A stretch of DNA of 64,000 nt from Paracoccus zhejiangensis. Lineage in GTDB: Bacteria; Pseudomonadota; Alphaproteobacteria; Rhodobacterales; Rhodobacteraceae. Below the pieces are notes generated by a model, which searched no databases, was not told the DNA's origin, and saw nothing but the letters and a program-made list of their open reading frames with translations. Where the stretch lies: the NCBI RefSeq assembly GCF_002847445.1, contig NZ_CP025430.1, positions 2,232,001 through 2,296,000 on the forward strand. Direction: 5' to 3'. The number at the start of each line of letters is the position of its first letter. The first letter of the stretch is position 1. Positions 42,573 to 52,056 of this stretch are shown one piece after another. Position numbers and translations under genes: made by a program.

Positions 42573-43585
42573 CGCAGGTAATCCACAAGCTTGAGGCGCG
42601 ATAACCGCGCCGTCAGTGTGTAGAGTGTCTCGAGCTGGGTCTCCACCTCATGCAGGGCGGTCGAGGTTTCGAACGGATCCGCCGTCACCAGGCCCGCGCG
42701 GCCGACCTGGACCACGGACAGGGCATTGGCGTTTTCGCTGCCGAAGCGCGCGGTCAGCGCCTCCAGCAAGCCAACCCGTCCCATCTCGTCTACGAGCCCG
42801 GCCTCATTCGTGACCAGGGCCTCACTGCTGCGCTGTATGAGCGCCAGCCGCTCCGCGCCGGGCGTCGCGAGGGCGGCTGAATCCGCGACGGCCGCCAGGG
42901 CAAGCGATGCCAGCAGATCGCGAATGACCGGCGTTGCCGCGCTGGTGGCAAAGGCGATGCTACGATCTTCGGAAATCTGTACCTGACGGGGTCGGTCAAT
43001 CGTCCCGCGATAGGCGAAGTCGAGAAAGCCGCCGGCACCGGGCGCTGCATCAAACCAGTCGGAAATGACCGTCGCAACGGCATCCGCAGTGGTCAATCCG
43101 CTAGTCAGCAGCCGCAGTTCTGCAAGAATCGGCTCGGGTTCGATCAGCGGCGGCGTATCGGAATTCTGGCCGGCGAAGAGATGCAACCCGGCAACCTCCG
43201 TATTCAGCCGCCCGACGGCCGAGATGAAATGCCCGCGCGCCTCGGCCGCGCGCAAGGGTATGAAACCCGAGCTATCTGCCGGCGTGACCGAGAGCAGCGA
43301 GCCGCGCAAGGTCGCCGCGTCGGCGCGCAGCGCGGAGAGGACGTCCTGGGCGGCCGAGGCGATTGCACCGGCCTCGGCGCCCGCCTGCTGGTACTGTGTC
43401 AGCAGGGTGATCTGGCTTTCGTAATGGTTGAGCAGGACCGTATTGCCCGATAGCCGCCCGGCGCGATCGGCGGTGATACCGCTTGACATCTCGCCGGTCA
43501 GGACCTGCAACCTTTCGCGCAGGCGGGTGGTCTCACTTCGTAAAATCAGGGCACGCGACTGATCGCCGACGGAATGAATGGTCAT
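42569..43585 (-). CDS. flgL: Flagellar hook-associated protein 3 (FlgL)
   Basis: This 338-residue flagellin-domain protein has an N-terminal helix 'LILRSETTRLRERLQVLTGEMSSG', coiled, with 'NHYESQITLLTQYQ', and a C-terminal 'EVETQLETLYTLTARLSRLKLVDYLR'. These N- and C-terminal helices form the hook-filament junction tube. The order flgK-flgL-flgI supports the name. FlgL proteins are divergent in Rhodobacterales, so the call rests on helix pattern, length and position. Confidence 0.88.
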   Translation of the reverse strand: MTIHSVGDQSRALILRSETTRLRERLQVLTGEMSSGITADRAGRLSGNTVLLNHYESQITLLTQYQQAGAEAGAIASAAQDVLSALRADAATLRGSLLSVTPADSSGFIPLRAAEARGHFISAVGRLNTEVAGLHLFAGQNSDTPPLIEPEPILAELRLLTSGLTTADAVATVISDWFDAAPGAGGFLDFAYRGTIDRPRQVQISEDRSIAFATSAATPVIRDLLASLALAAVADSAALATPGAERLALIQRSSEALVTNEAGLVDEMGRVGLLEALTARFGSENANALSVVQVGRAGLVTADPFETSTALHEVETQLETLYTLTARLSRLKLVDYLR

Positions 43586-43586
43586 G

Positions 43587-45044
43587 TTACACCTTCAAGA
43601 TCGCGTTCATCATGTCGTCTATCGCCTGAATGACCCGGGCATTGGCGGCATAGGCCTGTTCGTATTGCAGAAGACGCTGCATTTCGCCGTCCGTATCCAC
43701 GCCCTCGGCCATCAACCGTTCACTCAGGTTCGCAGCCCGGACGCCCTGACGGGTCGCCTCGGCCTCGGCCGAGAGGCGACGGCTGGCCACCCGCGCTTCG
43801 AGATCGGCGGCAAGCCCGGACGCATCATGGCGTCCTGTAAACGGACCGGGCGCGGCGACAGCCTGGACGGAGTTCAGCGCTTGGGCGAGCCGGACGATCA
43901 GGTCGCCATCACCGACCGGGCCGGGCACGCCCGCCTGCAACCCGCTGCGCAGACGCCAAAGCGCACCGCCGGAGTCGGGCAGAACTGCCAGATTGATCTT
44001 GATCGTGCCTGCCAGGCCCAGTGCAGGGGGTGGAGCTGCCGCCAAACCATCATCGGTGAAGAGTCCCGGCTGGCCCGAGGCCAGCGAGGGATCGACCGCG
44101 GGATCGGAAAAGCGCCGATAGAGATCATGCGCCAGTGCATCCAGTTCCATCTGGACCTGCGGCGCATGGCTGTCGCGAATCGCGAAAGCGGCCCCCAGTG
44201 ATCCGCCGGTAAACAGCCTGAGCGTTTCACCCGATAACTCGTCGCCATTGAAAATCAGCCCGCTGACACCACCACTTCCGACCTGCATTCCCGGCGTCAG
44301 CACACCGACCGGGGCAAAAGACAGCCGCGCCGGTTCTAGCCCGTCCAGCAGTACAGCGCCCTCGGCGGTGAACAGCGCGATCCGGTCGAAGTCGCGCGGA
44401 ATGGAGCGCATCGGCACGATCTCGGCAATTCGGTCGACAACCGCCTGGCGTTCGTCATGGAGCGCCGAGATATCCTGTCCGCCGGAACTGAACGACGCGA
44501 TCTGCCGGTTCAGGTCGGCCACTTGTTCCAGCGCGGTCTGCAGGGTCATCACCTGACGGCCGATGCTGATGTCGGCCTGGGTGCGGGCGTCCTGAACCGT
44601 GCTCGACGCCGCATTCAATCGATCCGCGAGGCTGGCGGCGGTCTCGACCACATTGGCTAGACGCAGGTCCTCGTCGGGTCGGACCGAGGCGGCGATCAGC
44701 GCCGATTCAAACTGGGTGAGCGCCGTGCTGATCGCGCCGGCATCGCCGGGCAGGCCCACGGCATCCTCGACCTGGTTGAAGAAGGCTGCCAGCGTGTCAC
44801 CTTCACTGCGCGCGGCGAGGGCAATCCGGGTCTCGGACAGCAGCGCATCGTTGACCATGCGCCGGACACCATCGATGCGAACCCCGCCAGAGCCGGCATC
44901 CAGCACCTGCGTCGAGAGCGCAACCTCGCGCCGCGCATAGCCGGGGGTCATGACATTGGCGACGTTGGCGGCGATGGTTTCGGTCCCGCGCGCCGTCGCC
45001 GCCAGTCCCGACAGGGCGTTTGACAGGGCTCTTGCGATGCTCAT
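43587..45044 (-). CDS. flgK: Flagellar hook-associated protein 1 (FlgK)
   Basis: This 485-residue protein starts 'MSIARALSNALSGLAATARGTETIAANVAN', the flagellar rod/hook N-terminal motif (in part). It continues with 'NVMTPGYARREV' and ends with 'EGVDTDGEMQRLLQYEQAYAANARVIQAIDDMM' elements. A central domain carries 'QVADLNRQIASFSSGGQD'. FlgK is the first junction protein between hook and filament. It lies one base from flgL and 48 bases downstream of flgE. Confidence 0.93.
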   Translation of the reverse strand: MSIARALSNALSGLAATARGTETIAANVANVMTPGYARREVALSTQVLDAGSGGVRIDGVRRMVNDALLSETRIALAARSEGDTLAAFFNQVEDAVGLPGDAGAISTALTQFESALIAASVRPDEDLRLANVVETAASLADRLNAASSTVQDARTQADISIGRQVMTLQTALEQVADLNRQIASFSSGGQDISALHDERQAVVDRIAEIVPMRSIPRDFDRIALFTAEGAVLLDGLEPARLSFAPVGVLTPGMQVGSGGVSGLIFNGDELSGETLRLFTGGSLGAAFAIRDSHAPQVQMELDALAHDLYRRFSDPAVDPSLASGQPGLFTDDGLAAAPPPALGLAGTIKINLAVLPDSGGALWRLRSGLQAGVPGPVGDGDLIVRLAQALNSVQAVAAPGPFTGRHDASGLAADLEARVASRRLSAEAEATRQGVRAANLSERLMAEGVDTDGEMQRLLQYEQAYAANARVIQAIDDMMNAILKV

Positions 45045-45092
45045 GGCTCTGCGTTTCCTCCTGGGTCAGCTTGGCAGCGCGCTGTGGTCAGA

Positions 45093-46409
45093 TCAGCGTT
45101 TGATACTCGTGGTTTCCTGCAACATCTCGTCGACGGTCTGGATGACCTTGGCATTCGAGGAATAGGCGCGCTGGGTCTGGATCAGGTCGGTCAGCTCTGC
45201 GGCGACATCGGTGTTCGAGGTTTCCATCGCATAGCCCTTGATCGATCCGGTCGGGCCATCACCCGCATCCCAGAGGAAGAACGAGCCGGAGGTCGGCGAA
45301 ACCATGTAGGTCTGGGAATCGAGCGAGATCAGGCCGTTCTGGTTGGGGACATCGACCAGCGGAACCTGGCAGAGCGTCTTGATGAAGCCGGTGTCATAGG
45401 TCGCGCGCATGAAGCCGTTCTCGTCGATCTCGACCGAGGTCAGGTTACCGACGGGCGAGCCATCCTTGGTGATGTTGGTCGGCGCGAAGCTGGTCGAAAG
45501 CTGTTTCAGGCGGGTGATCTCGCCCGGAATGCCGATCTCCAGATCGATCGATCCCCCCGCGACGTTCAACATGATCTCGCCGGTCGCCGGGTTGAACGGG
45601 TCGCCCGACAGGGTGGTCACCGAGGCGATGTTGCCGCCGGAGCCCTGGCTGTCGTCGAAGATGATCTGATAGGTCCCGAGAAGATTGGTGGCCGGGTTCG
45701 AGGCCGAATCCCGCACCTCGACCGTCCATGTGTTCGTCCGGCCGGCGACGGCTGTGGCATCGGGGATGAAGGTCAGGTTCAACGACTCGGAAGCGCCCAG
45801 GTTGTCGAAATACTCGACCTGCAGCGTCAGCGGCGCGCCGCTGGCCCCCACCGCTGTTTCCTGTGCGGGAAGGTTCACCCCCAGGGAGACCGCGGTTGTC
45901 GGGTCGCCGGACCCCTGGTTCGTCTCGATCCGCACCGGCTCCAGCCCGCCGGCAGTATCACGGGTCACCACCGGGATCGTGCCGTCCGGCCGTGCCGGCC
46001 AGCCCATCAGCACCAAACCGGAATCGGTGCGCATGATGCCATCGGCATCCGCGCGGAACGAGCCCGTGCGGCACATCAGCATCGGGAGATCGGAAAAGCC
46101 GTTGTCCAGATCCACCGCCGAGGTGACCGGCAGCATCCCGCGGCCGGCGATGGCGATATCCATGGCATTGGTGGTGGTGACCAGCGCACCGTTCTGGTCG
46201 ATGATCCGGCGGGAATTGGCATGGACGCCCCCGGCGGAATAGAGGCCGGAACTGCGGCTCTGGTTCAGCACCATCGACTCGAAGTCGGTTTCGACCCGCT
46301 TGTAGCCATAGGTGCCCGAATTGGCGATATTGTCAGAGATGGTCGCGAGCTTGGTCGAGTGTGCGGCCAGACCGGACACGCCGGCATTGAGGGCGGAGGA
46401 CATCGACAT
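45093..46409 (-). CDS. flgE: Flagellar hook protein FlgE
   Basis: This 438-residue protein starts at ATG 46409 after AAGGAACAG, with 'MSMSSALNAGVSGLAAHSTKL'-type N-terminus (first 20 residues shown in part) and 'ATISDNIANSGTYGYKR'. The C-terminus has 'YAMETSNTDVAAELTDLI', 'QRAYSSNAKVIQTVDEMLQ'. Both ends form the D0 domain; the middle forms D1/D2 of the hook. It follows motB by 84 bases and probably belongs to the same transcription unit. Confidence 0.94.
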   Translation of the reverse strand: MSMSSALNAGVSGLAAHSTKLATISDNIANSGTYGYKRVETDFESMVLNQSRSSGLYSAGGVHANSRRIIDQNGALVTTTNAMDIAIAGRGMLPVTSAVDLDNGFSDLPMLMCRTGSFRADADGIMRTDSGLVLMGWPARPDGTIPVVTRDTAGGLEPVRIETNQGSGDPTTAVSLGVNLPAQETAVGASGAPLTLQVEYFDNLGASESLNLTFIPDATAVAGRTNTWTVEVRDSASNPATNLLGTYQIIFDDSQGSGGNIASVTTLSGDPFNPATGEIMLNVAGGSIDLEIGIPGEITRLKQLSTSFAPTNITKDGSPVGNLTSVEIDENGFMRATYDTGFIKTLCQVPLVDVPNQNGLISLDSQTYMVSPTSGSFFLWDAGDGPTGSIKGYAMETSNTDVAAELTDLIQTQRAYSSNAKVIQTVDEMLQETTSIKR

Positions 46410-46493
46410 GTTGACTGTTCCTTGCTTTCGCTGCTGGCCCAAGATTTGCGCAAAGGCTTTAAGATTCACCTAAGTTCGCCAAATCCCCTGCTT

Positions 46494-47258
46494 CTATCTG
46501 AGTAAAATCACCTCGATCCGGTTGTTCTCGGGTGCCATGGGGTTGATGTCGCGGTTGCGACGGTCGGCATAACCGGTGACCCGCTGGATCCGCTGATCGC
46601 CGAGACCGGCGCGCTGCAGCAGATCGCGCACCGCCTCGGCCCGTCCAGCAGACAGCGCCCAGACCGGCGAGGTGATCAGCGCCTCGGGATAGGAGCGGAC
46701 ATGGCCCGCGACCGCGATCTGGTTGCGCAAGCCGTTGACCGCCCCCGCGATCACGCTGGCCAGATCGCGCAGAATTGGCTGCGGCTGGTCGCTGTCCTCG
46801 ATGAACAGCGGCTCGCCTGTCAGGTCGGTCAGTTCTATGACCAACCCCTCGTCGGTCATCCGCGTGACGACATGTTTCAGAAGGTTCTTCATCTGCATCG
46901 ATTCCGCCCCCAGCCCGTTCAGCTGGTTCTGCACCTGCCGTGCCACGGAATCGAAGGACGAGGCCTTGGGTGTGCTCGCCAGCTCAACCTCGACGGCGAG
47001 TTTCACCCCGATATCCGAGCCGTCACCAGAAGCGCCGGGAACGCGGGCAAGGCTGGCGTTGAAATAGTCGGCCAGCCCGTCCCGCTGCTGCTCGGTGGTG
47101 GCGTTCAGGAGCCACATGAGCAGGAAGAAGGCCATCATCGCGGTGACGAAATCGGCATAGGCGACTTTCCATGCGCCGCCATGATGAGCTTCGGCGCCAC
47201 CGCCGGCCATCTGGCGAACGATGATCTTCGCCTTTTCCTTCTTGTCCTGCCCGGCCAT
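46494..47258 (-). CDS. motB: Flagellar motor stator protein MotB
   Basis: This 254-residue protein has a single N-terminal membrane helix. The helix carries the proton-binding aspartate (Asp36) in 'WKVAYADFVTAMMAFFLLMW', the MotB signature. A plug/linker region follows, then an OmpA-like peptidoglycan-binding domain with 'GHVRSYPEALITSPVWALSAG' in part, 'RAEAVRDLLQRAGL' and 'PENNRIEVILLR'. It anchors the stator to murein. The ATG at 47258 is preferred over a GTG five codons upstream. motA is not in the window. It is the first gene of the flagellar operon seen here. Confidence 0.93.
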   Translation of the reverse strand: MAGQDKKEKAKIIVRQMAGGGAEAHHGGAWKVAYADFVTAMMAFFLLMWLLNATTEQQRDGLADYFNASLARVPGASGDGSDIGVKLAVEVELASTPKASSFDSVARQVQNQLNGLGAESMQMKNLLKHVVTRMTDEGLVIELTDLTGEPLFIEDSDQPQPILRDLASVIAGAVNGLRNQIAVAGHVRSYPEALITSPVWALSAGRAEAVRDLLQRAGLGDQRIQRVTGYADRRNRDINPMAPENNRIEVILLR

Positions 47259-47350
47259 CCCGCACCCGATCACTAAGATACAGGGTAAAGCCTTGGCACA
47301 AATGCGGTTCAGAACAAGTTAACGGCTCAAATGCGCGGGATTATCGGTCC

Positions 47351-48571
47351 TCAGTCATAGCTGCGACGGTCCTCGATGACCTTGCCGTCATTGGGCAGAC
47401 TGCCCGGCGGCACGATCTCGACCCGGCCCTTCAGCTTCAGCGTATCCGACACAGAACCGGCGAAATCCTCGGCGGCACCGCCGGCTGCTTCCACCTGCAC
47501 GGTCATCACATCCATCTCGCCATCGCGCTCGGCGATGACCCGGGCCCGGGCGATCTCGGGGTGGCGGGCCACCAGTGCGGCCACCTGTTCGGGGCGCACG
47601 AACATGCCCTTGATCTTGGTGGTCTGGTCGGCACGACCCATCCAGCCCTTGATGCGCATGTTGGTGCGGCCGCAGGGAGAGATGCCGGGCAGCACCGCCG
47701 ACAGATCGCCGGTGGCGAAGCGGATCAGCGGGTAATCCGGGTTCAGCGTCGTCACCACGACCTCGCCCACCTCGCCCTCGGGCACCGGGTCGCCGGTGCC
47801 GGGGCGGACGATCTCGACGATCACGCCCTCGTCCACCACCATCCCGTCCATCGCATCGGTCTCGTAGGCGATGCTGCCCAGATCGGCGGTGGCATAGCTT
47901 TGCAACGTGGCGATGCCGCGATCGGCATAGAAGCTGCGCAGCGACGGAAACAGCGCCCCGCCGCCGACGACGGCGCGCGTGATGGCTAGCCGCTCGCCCA
48001 TTTGGTCGGCCTTTTCGAGGATCACCTTGAGGAAATCCGGCGTGCCGGCATAGACCGAGGTGCCGATATCGACGGCGGCGCGGACTTGCTGTTCGGTCTG
48101 GCCGGTGCCGGCGGGCAGCACGGCGGCATCGACCGCGCGGGCGGCGCTGTCGAACATCATGCCGGCGGGGGTCAGGTGATAGCCAAAGCAGTTCTGCACG
48201 ATATCGCCGCGTCCGACGCCGGCGGCATGCAGGAAGCGACCGAGCCGCCACCAATCGCCCTCGCGCCGGCCCGGTTCATAGATCGGTCCGGGGCTCTGGA
48301 AGATGTGGTCGAACTCGGCGGCGACGCGGGTGGTGAAGCCGCCGAAGGGCGGGGTCTTCGACTGCGCCGCCGACAGTTCGGACTTGCGGATCACTGGCAA
48401 CCGCGCCAGCGCGGCGCGGTCCGTGACCTGATCGGGCTCGACCTCGCGCAACAGCCGCGCCAGCGCCGGCGCCGTGCGGGCGCGCGAAAGCGCCGCCGGC
48501 AGCGCCTCGGCCAGCGCCTCTTCCCGCTCCGCAGGGTCGCGGATTTCCAGATCGTCGTAATAGCCGGCCAT
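47351..48571 (-). CDS. Phenylacetate-CoA ligase family (PaaK-like) AMP-forming ligase
   Basis: This 406-residue protein is of the phenylacetate-CoA ligase branch of adenylate-forming enzymes. Motifs are 'LPVIRKSELSAAQ', 'FDHIFQSPGPIYEPGR', 'NCFGYHLTPAG', 'AVLPAGTGQTEQQV', 'VVVTTLNPDYPLIRFATGDLS', shown in part, and 'GRADQTTKIKGMFVRPEQV'. It activates a carboxylic, often aromatic, acid to the CoA thioester. The ATG at 48571 follows AGGA. It is the last gene of a block that encodes a Liv-type importer and another CoA ligase, so the imported acid may be its substrate (inference). Confidence 0.88.
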   Translation of the reverse strand: MAGYYDDLEIRDPAEREEALAEALPAALSRARTAPALARLLREVEPDQVTDRAALARLPVIRKSELSAAQSKTPPFGGFTTRVAAEFDHIFQSPGPIYEPGRREGDWWRLGRFLHAAGVGRGDIVQNCFGYHLTPAGMMFDSAARAVDAAVLPAGTGQTEQQVRAAVDIGTSVYAGTPDFLKVILEKADQMGERLAITRAVVGGGALFPSLRSFYADRGIATLQSYATADLGSIAYETDAMDGMVVDEGVIVEIVRPGTGDPVPEGEVGEVVVTTLNPDYPLIRFATGDLSAVLPGISPCGRTNMRIKGWMGRADQTTKIKGMFVRPEQVAALVARHPEIARARVIAERDGEMDVMTVQVEAAGGAAEDFAGSVSDTLKLKGRVEIVPPGSLPNDGKVIEDRRSYD

Positions 48572-48609
48572 GGGCAATCCTGTAGGCTGAAGGGAAAGGA
48601 TGGGGCGGA

Positions 48610-49431
48610 TCAGGCCAGCCAGCGCTTGCGGCGGCGATAGCTGCGCACGTCGCGGAACGACTTGCGGCCCTCATCGGACATGCCGAGATAGAATTCCTTG
48701 ACGTCCGGGTTCTCGCGCAGCGCCGCCGCCGGCCCGTCCATCACAACCCGCCCGCTTTCGAGGATATAGCCGTAATGGGCAAAGCGCAGGGCGACGTTGG
48801 TGTTCTGCTCGGCCAGAAGGAAGGTCACGCCCTCGCCCTCGTTCACCGCCTTGACGATCTCGAAGATCTGCTCGACCAGCTGCGGTGCAAGACCCATCGA
48901 GGGCTCGTCCAGAAGAATGGTCTCAGGCCGGCTCATCAGCGCGCGGCCCATGGCCACCATCTGTTGCTCCCCCCCGGAAGTATAGCCGGCCTGAGATCGC
49001 CGCCTTTCCCGAAGACGGGGAAAGTAGTCATAGACCATCTCGAGGTCCTTCTTCACCGCCGCCGCCCCATCGCTGCGGGTATAGGCGCCGGTCAGCAGGT
49101 TTTCCTCGACAGTCAGGTGTTCGAAGCAGTGGCGGCCCTCCATCACCTGGATGACGCCCTTCTTCACCAGCGCGGCGGGGTTCAGATCGGCGACCCGCTC
49201 GCCGCGATAGGTGATGCTGCCCTTGGTGACGGCCCCGCGTTCCGAGGCCAGAAGGTTCGAGATCGCCTTCAGCGTGGTGGTCTTGCCGGCGCCATTGCCG
49301 CCCAGCAGCGCGGTGATGCCGCCCTTCGGGACCGACAGGCTGACGCCCTTCAGGACGAGGATGACGTGATTATAGATCACCTCGATATTGTTGACTTCCA
49401 GCAGCGTCTCGCTGTTTTCGGTGTCGAACAT
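48610..49431 (-). CDS. livF: Branched-chain-type ABC transporter ATP-binding protein LivF
   Basis: This 273-residue ATPase of the LivF group has Walker A 'GGNGAGKTTTLKAISNL', signature 'YTSGGEQQMVAMGRALM', Walker B 'TILLDEPSMGLAP' and 'FLLAEQNTNVALRFAHYGYILESG', in part. 'VIQVMEGRHCFEHLTVEENL' is typical of the subfamily of LivF that handles aromatic or unusual substrates rather than plain branched-chain amino acids (weak inference). The ATG at 49431 fits the usual N-terminus. The C-terminal Arg-rich tail 'RSYRRRKRWLA' is an extension. Confidence 0.92.
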   Translation of the reverse strand: MFDTENSETLLEVNNIEVIYNHVILVLKGVSLSVPKGGITALLGGNGAGKTTTLKAISNLLASERGAVTKGSITYRGERVADLNPAALVKKGVIQVMEGRHCFEHLTVEENLLTGAYTRSDGAAAVKKDLEMVYDYFPRLRERRRSQAGYTSGGEQQMVAMGRALMSRPETILLDEPSMGLAPQLVEQIFEIVKAVNEGEGVTFLLAEQNTNVALRFAHYGYILESGRVVMDGPAAALRENPDVKEFYLGMSDEGRKSFRDVRSYRRRKRWLA

Positions 49432-49495
49432 GGCGGCCTCCGTCAGAGGGTGGTCCGGTGGCGGCGCGCTGCCACCACCGGAAGGGTCGTGCCGA

Positions 49496-50788
49496 TCAGG
49501 ATGCGCAGTCGCGCGGCGTGATCGCGGCTTCCTTGGCATAGGCTTCGCTGTCCTCGAGGATCAGCGGGTCCAGGACCTCGGCATCGGGTTCGGTGAACTC
49601 GGTGATCAGGCTCCAGGTCTTGCCTTCGGCATCCCATTGCTGGATCCGCGCCATGCCGTTGCCGCCATGATTGTCGCAGGTGATGGTGAAGGCCGGGCCG
49701 AAGTCCGGCAGGCCCAGCTCCTCCAGCCGCGCATCCGAGATTTCCAGCGCCTCGAACCCGTCACGCAGCTGCACCGCAGTGATGGCCGAGGTGCCGTGGA
49801 TTTCCTGCGCCTTGCGGATCGCCTCGGAGATCACGACGGCCGCATACATGCCGCGCGAATACAGCACCGAGCCGACATGCTCGCCGCCCTGGCTGGCCTT
49901 GCCCGGGTCGATCACATGAGTCTTCAGGTCGTCATAGATCGGATAATCCATGCCGACACCGTGGAAGGTCAGCGCCTTGTAGCCATTGGCCCCCGCGCCC
50001 ACCGGCGTCACGTCGATTTCGGACCCCGACCAGTAGACGCCAACGAAATTCTCCATCGGGAAGCGGATATTGGCGGCTTCCTGAATGGCGGCCTGGTTCA
50101 TCACGCCCCAGCCCCACATGATGACGTAATCGGGCTTGTCACGGCGGATCTGCAGCCACTGGCTTTTCTGCTCCTGCCCCGGCGGCTCGATCGGCAGCTC
50201 GGTCAGGGTGAAGCCATGTTTCGCGGACAGTTCCTGCAGGGTGCGGATCGGCTCCTTGCCGAAGGCCGAGTTGTGATAGACCAGCGCGATCTTCTTGCCC
50301 TCGAGGCTGCCATTGTTCAGGTCGAGGAAATGCTTGACCGCAACCGAGGCGGCATCCCAATAGTTCGTCGGCGCGTTGAACACCCATTCGAACACCTTGC
50401 CGTTCTTGGCCGAGGTGCGGCCATAGCCGGGGGTGTAGAGCGGAATCTTGTCGACGCCGACCTTTGGGATCAACTGATAGGTGATACCGGTCGAGAGCGG
50501 GTTATAGACCAGCGCGCCCGAGCCCTTGGTCGACTCGTAGCATTCGACGCCTTTCTCGGTGTTATAGGCGGTCTCGCATTCCGGCACCTGAACCTTCTCG
50601 CCGCCGATGCCGCCGTCACGCTCGTTCAGGAGGGTGAAGTAATCATTGAAGCCGTCGGCATATTGGGTGCCGTTCGCACCATAGGGACCGGTGCGATAGC
50701 TGAGGTTCGGCACCACCAGATCGGCCAGAGCCGGGGCTGCGGCCATCAGGCCGGCCGCGACCAGAGCGGCGAATTTCAGGGTCTTCAT
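49496..50788 (-). CDS. Liv-type ABC transporter substrate-binding protein
   Basis: This 430-residue protein has a signal peptide ('MKTLKFAALVAAGLMAAAPALA'). It has a type I periplasmic-binding fold with 'DYFTLLNERDGGIGGEKVQV', 'YNTEKGVECYE', 'VNPLSTGITYQLIPK'-like 'YNPLSTGITYQLIPKV' and 'KIALVYHNSAFGKEPI'. Members of this longer group are linked with import of aromatic or fatty carboxylic acids rather than leucine in several alphaproteobacteria (family knowledge, not proven here). It lies between the livM-type and livF-type genes of the same operon. Confidence 0.9.
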   Translation of the reverse strand: MKTLKFAALVAAGLMAAAPALADLVVPNLSYRTGPYGANGTQYADGFNDYFTLLNERDGGIGGEKVQVPECETAYNTEKGVECYESTKGSGALVYNPLSTGITYQLIPKVGVDKIPLYTPGYGRTSAKNGKVFEWVFNAPTNYWDAASVAVKHFLDLNNGSLEGKKIALVYHNSAFGKEPIRTLQELSAKHGFTLTELPIEPPGQEQKSQWLQIRRDKPDYVIMWGWGVMNQAAIQEAANIRFPMENFVGVYWSGSEIDVTPVGAGANGYKALTFHGVGMDYPIYDDLKTHVIDPGKASQGGEHVGSVLYSRGMYAAVVISEAIRKAQEIHGTSAITAVQLRDGFEALEISDARLEELGLPDFGPAFTITCDNHGGNGMARIQQWDAEGKTWSLITEFTEPDAEVLDPLILEDSEAYAKEAAITPRDCAS

Positions 50789-50841
50789 CCGAGGTTTCCT
50801 CCCATTTGGATGTATGTCCGGTTATCCGGTTCTTGCAGTAA

Positions 50842-51918
50842 TCAATGCGGGAATGGCCAGAGCCGCAGCTTCTCCTTGGCCAGCGCCCAAAGCCGCGCCA
50901 GCCCGTGCGGCTCGACGATCAGGAAGGCGATGATCAGCACGCCCACGATCATCAGTTCGATATGGGCGGCCAGATCCGTCGGCCATCCCAATCCGCCGAC
51001 CAGCACGTTCTTCAGCAACACCGGCAACAGCACCATGAAGGCGGCGCCAGCGAAGCTGCCGAAGATGCTGCCAAGGCCGCCGATGATGATCATGAACAGG
51101 ATCAGGAAGCTCTTGTTGATGCCGAAGGCCTCGCCCACCTCGGCTGCGCCCAGATAGACCGAGAAGAGCAGCGCCCCGGCAATGCCCACGAAGAAGGACG
51201 AGACGGCGAAGGCCGAGAGTTTTGCGGTCAGCGGATTAACCCCGATGATCTCGGCGGCGATGTCCATGTCGCGGATCGCCATCCATTTACGGCCCAGCAT
51301 ACCGCGGGTCAGGTTGCGGGCGATCCAGGCGAGCACAAAGGCGAAACACAGGCAGATCAGGTATTTCGCCGGCGCGCTGGTGGCCGGGCCGGTGACGGCC
51401 ATGCCCAGCACCGTGCGCTCGGGCGCGGTGATCTGGCCCGAGGCCGAATAGTTGTAGAACCACGGCACCTTGTTGAAGAGCCAGACCAGAAAGAACTGCG
51501 CCGCCAGCGTCGCCACGGCCAGATAGAAGCCCTTGATCCGAAGGCTCGGCAGGCCGAACAGCATGCCGACGATGGCGGTGATGCCGCCGGCCAAGAGGAT
51601 ATGGATGACGATGCTGACATCGGGAAAGGCCGTCATCAGCTTGTAGACCGCATAGGCCCCCACCGCCATGAACCCGCCGGTCCCGAGGCTGACCTGCCCG
51701 GCATAGCCCGTCAGGATGTTCAGCCCCAAAGCCGCGATCGCATAGATCAGGAACGGCACCAGAACCGCATTGGCCCAGTAATCGTTGATCAGGAAGGGCA
51801 CGACCAGAAAGGCCACCGCGACCAGCGCGTAATATCCCCAGCGATCCAGCCGGATCGGAAAGGTCTGCCCGTCCGAGCGATAGCCCGTCTTGAAATCGCC
51901 CGCCTCACGATAGAGCAT
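50842..51918 (-). CDS. livM: Liv-type ABC transporter permease LivM
   Basis: This 358-residue protein has about eight to ten membrane helices. LivM motifs are 'IYAIAALGLNILTGYAGQVSLG', in part, 'GGFMAVGAYAVYK', 'LPSLRIKGFYLAVATLAAQF' and 'SAFAVSSFFVGIAGALL'. The EAA-like cytoplasmic loop 'GRKWMAIRDMDIAAEIIGVN' contacts the ATPase. The start at ATG 51918 follows AAGGGGA. It lies downstream of livH, separated by 138 bases that hold a repeat element. Confidence 0.93.
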   Translation of the reverse strand: MLYREAGDFKTGYRSDGQTFPIRLDRWGYYALVAVAFLVVPFLINDYWANAVLVPFLIYAIAALGLNILTGYAGQVSLGTGGFMAVGAYAVYKLMTAFPDVSIVIHILLAGGITAIVGMLFGLPSLRIKGFYLAVATLAAQFFLVWLFNKVPWFYNYSASGQITAPERTVLGMAVTGPATSAPAKYLICLCFAFVLAWIARNLTRGMLGRKWMAIRDMDIAAEIIGVNPLTAKLSAFAVSSFFVGIAGALLFSVYLGAAEVGEAFGINKSFLILFMIIIGGLGSIFGSFAGAAFMVLLPVLLKNVLVGGLGWPTDLAAHIELMIVGVLIIAFLIVEPHGLARLWALAKEKLRLWPFPH

Positions 51919-51946
51919 CGTGGTCCCCTTCCCGAAATCTGTTGCA

Positions 51947-52028
51947 GCGGGGGTTTTCCACCCCCGCACCCCTGGAGGATATTTCCGCCAAGATGACAGC
52001 GCCGGGCTTCATCTTGGTCCAAATATCC
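51947..52028. repeat. Intergenic palindromic repeat between livH and livM
   Basis: Two nested hairpins are present. The first has arms GCGGGGG (51947-51953) and CCCCCGC (51961-51967). The second has 20-base arms at 51977-51996 and 52009-52028 that match at 17 of 20 positions around GGATATTT and CCAAGATGA. Read on the minus strand, the first part (AAATATCCTCC, GGGGTGCGGGGG) matches the element at 57320-57360. It is therefore a dispersed repeat family, inserted inside an operon. Confidence 0.7.
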
Positions 52029-52056
52029 CCGCCGGAGGCATCGATCCTTTGCATCG

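Noticed and set aside
47338..47350. A CCGATAA sequence upstream of motB resembling a flagellar sigma-28 -10 element
   Set aside because: No matching TAAA -35 element at the required distance, so a class-3 flagellar promoter is not supported.
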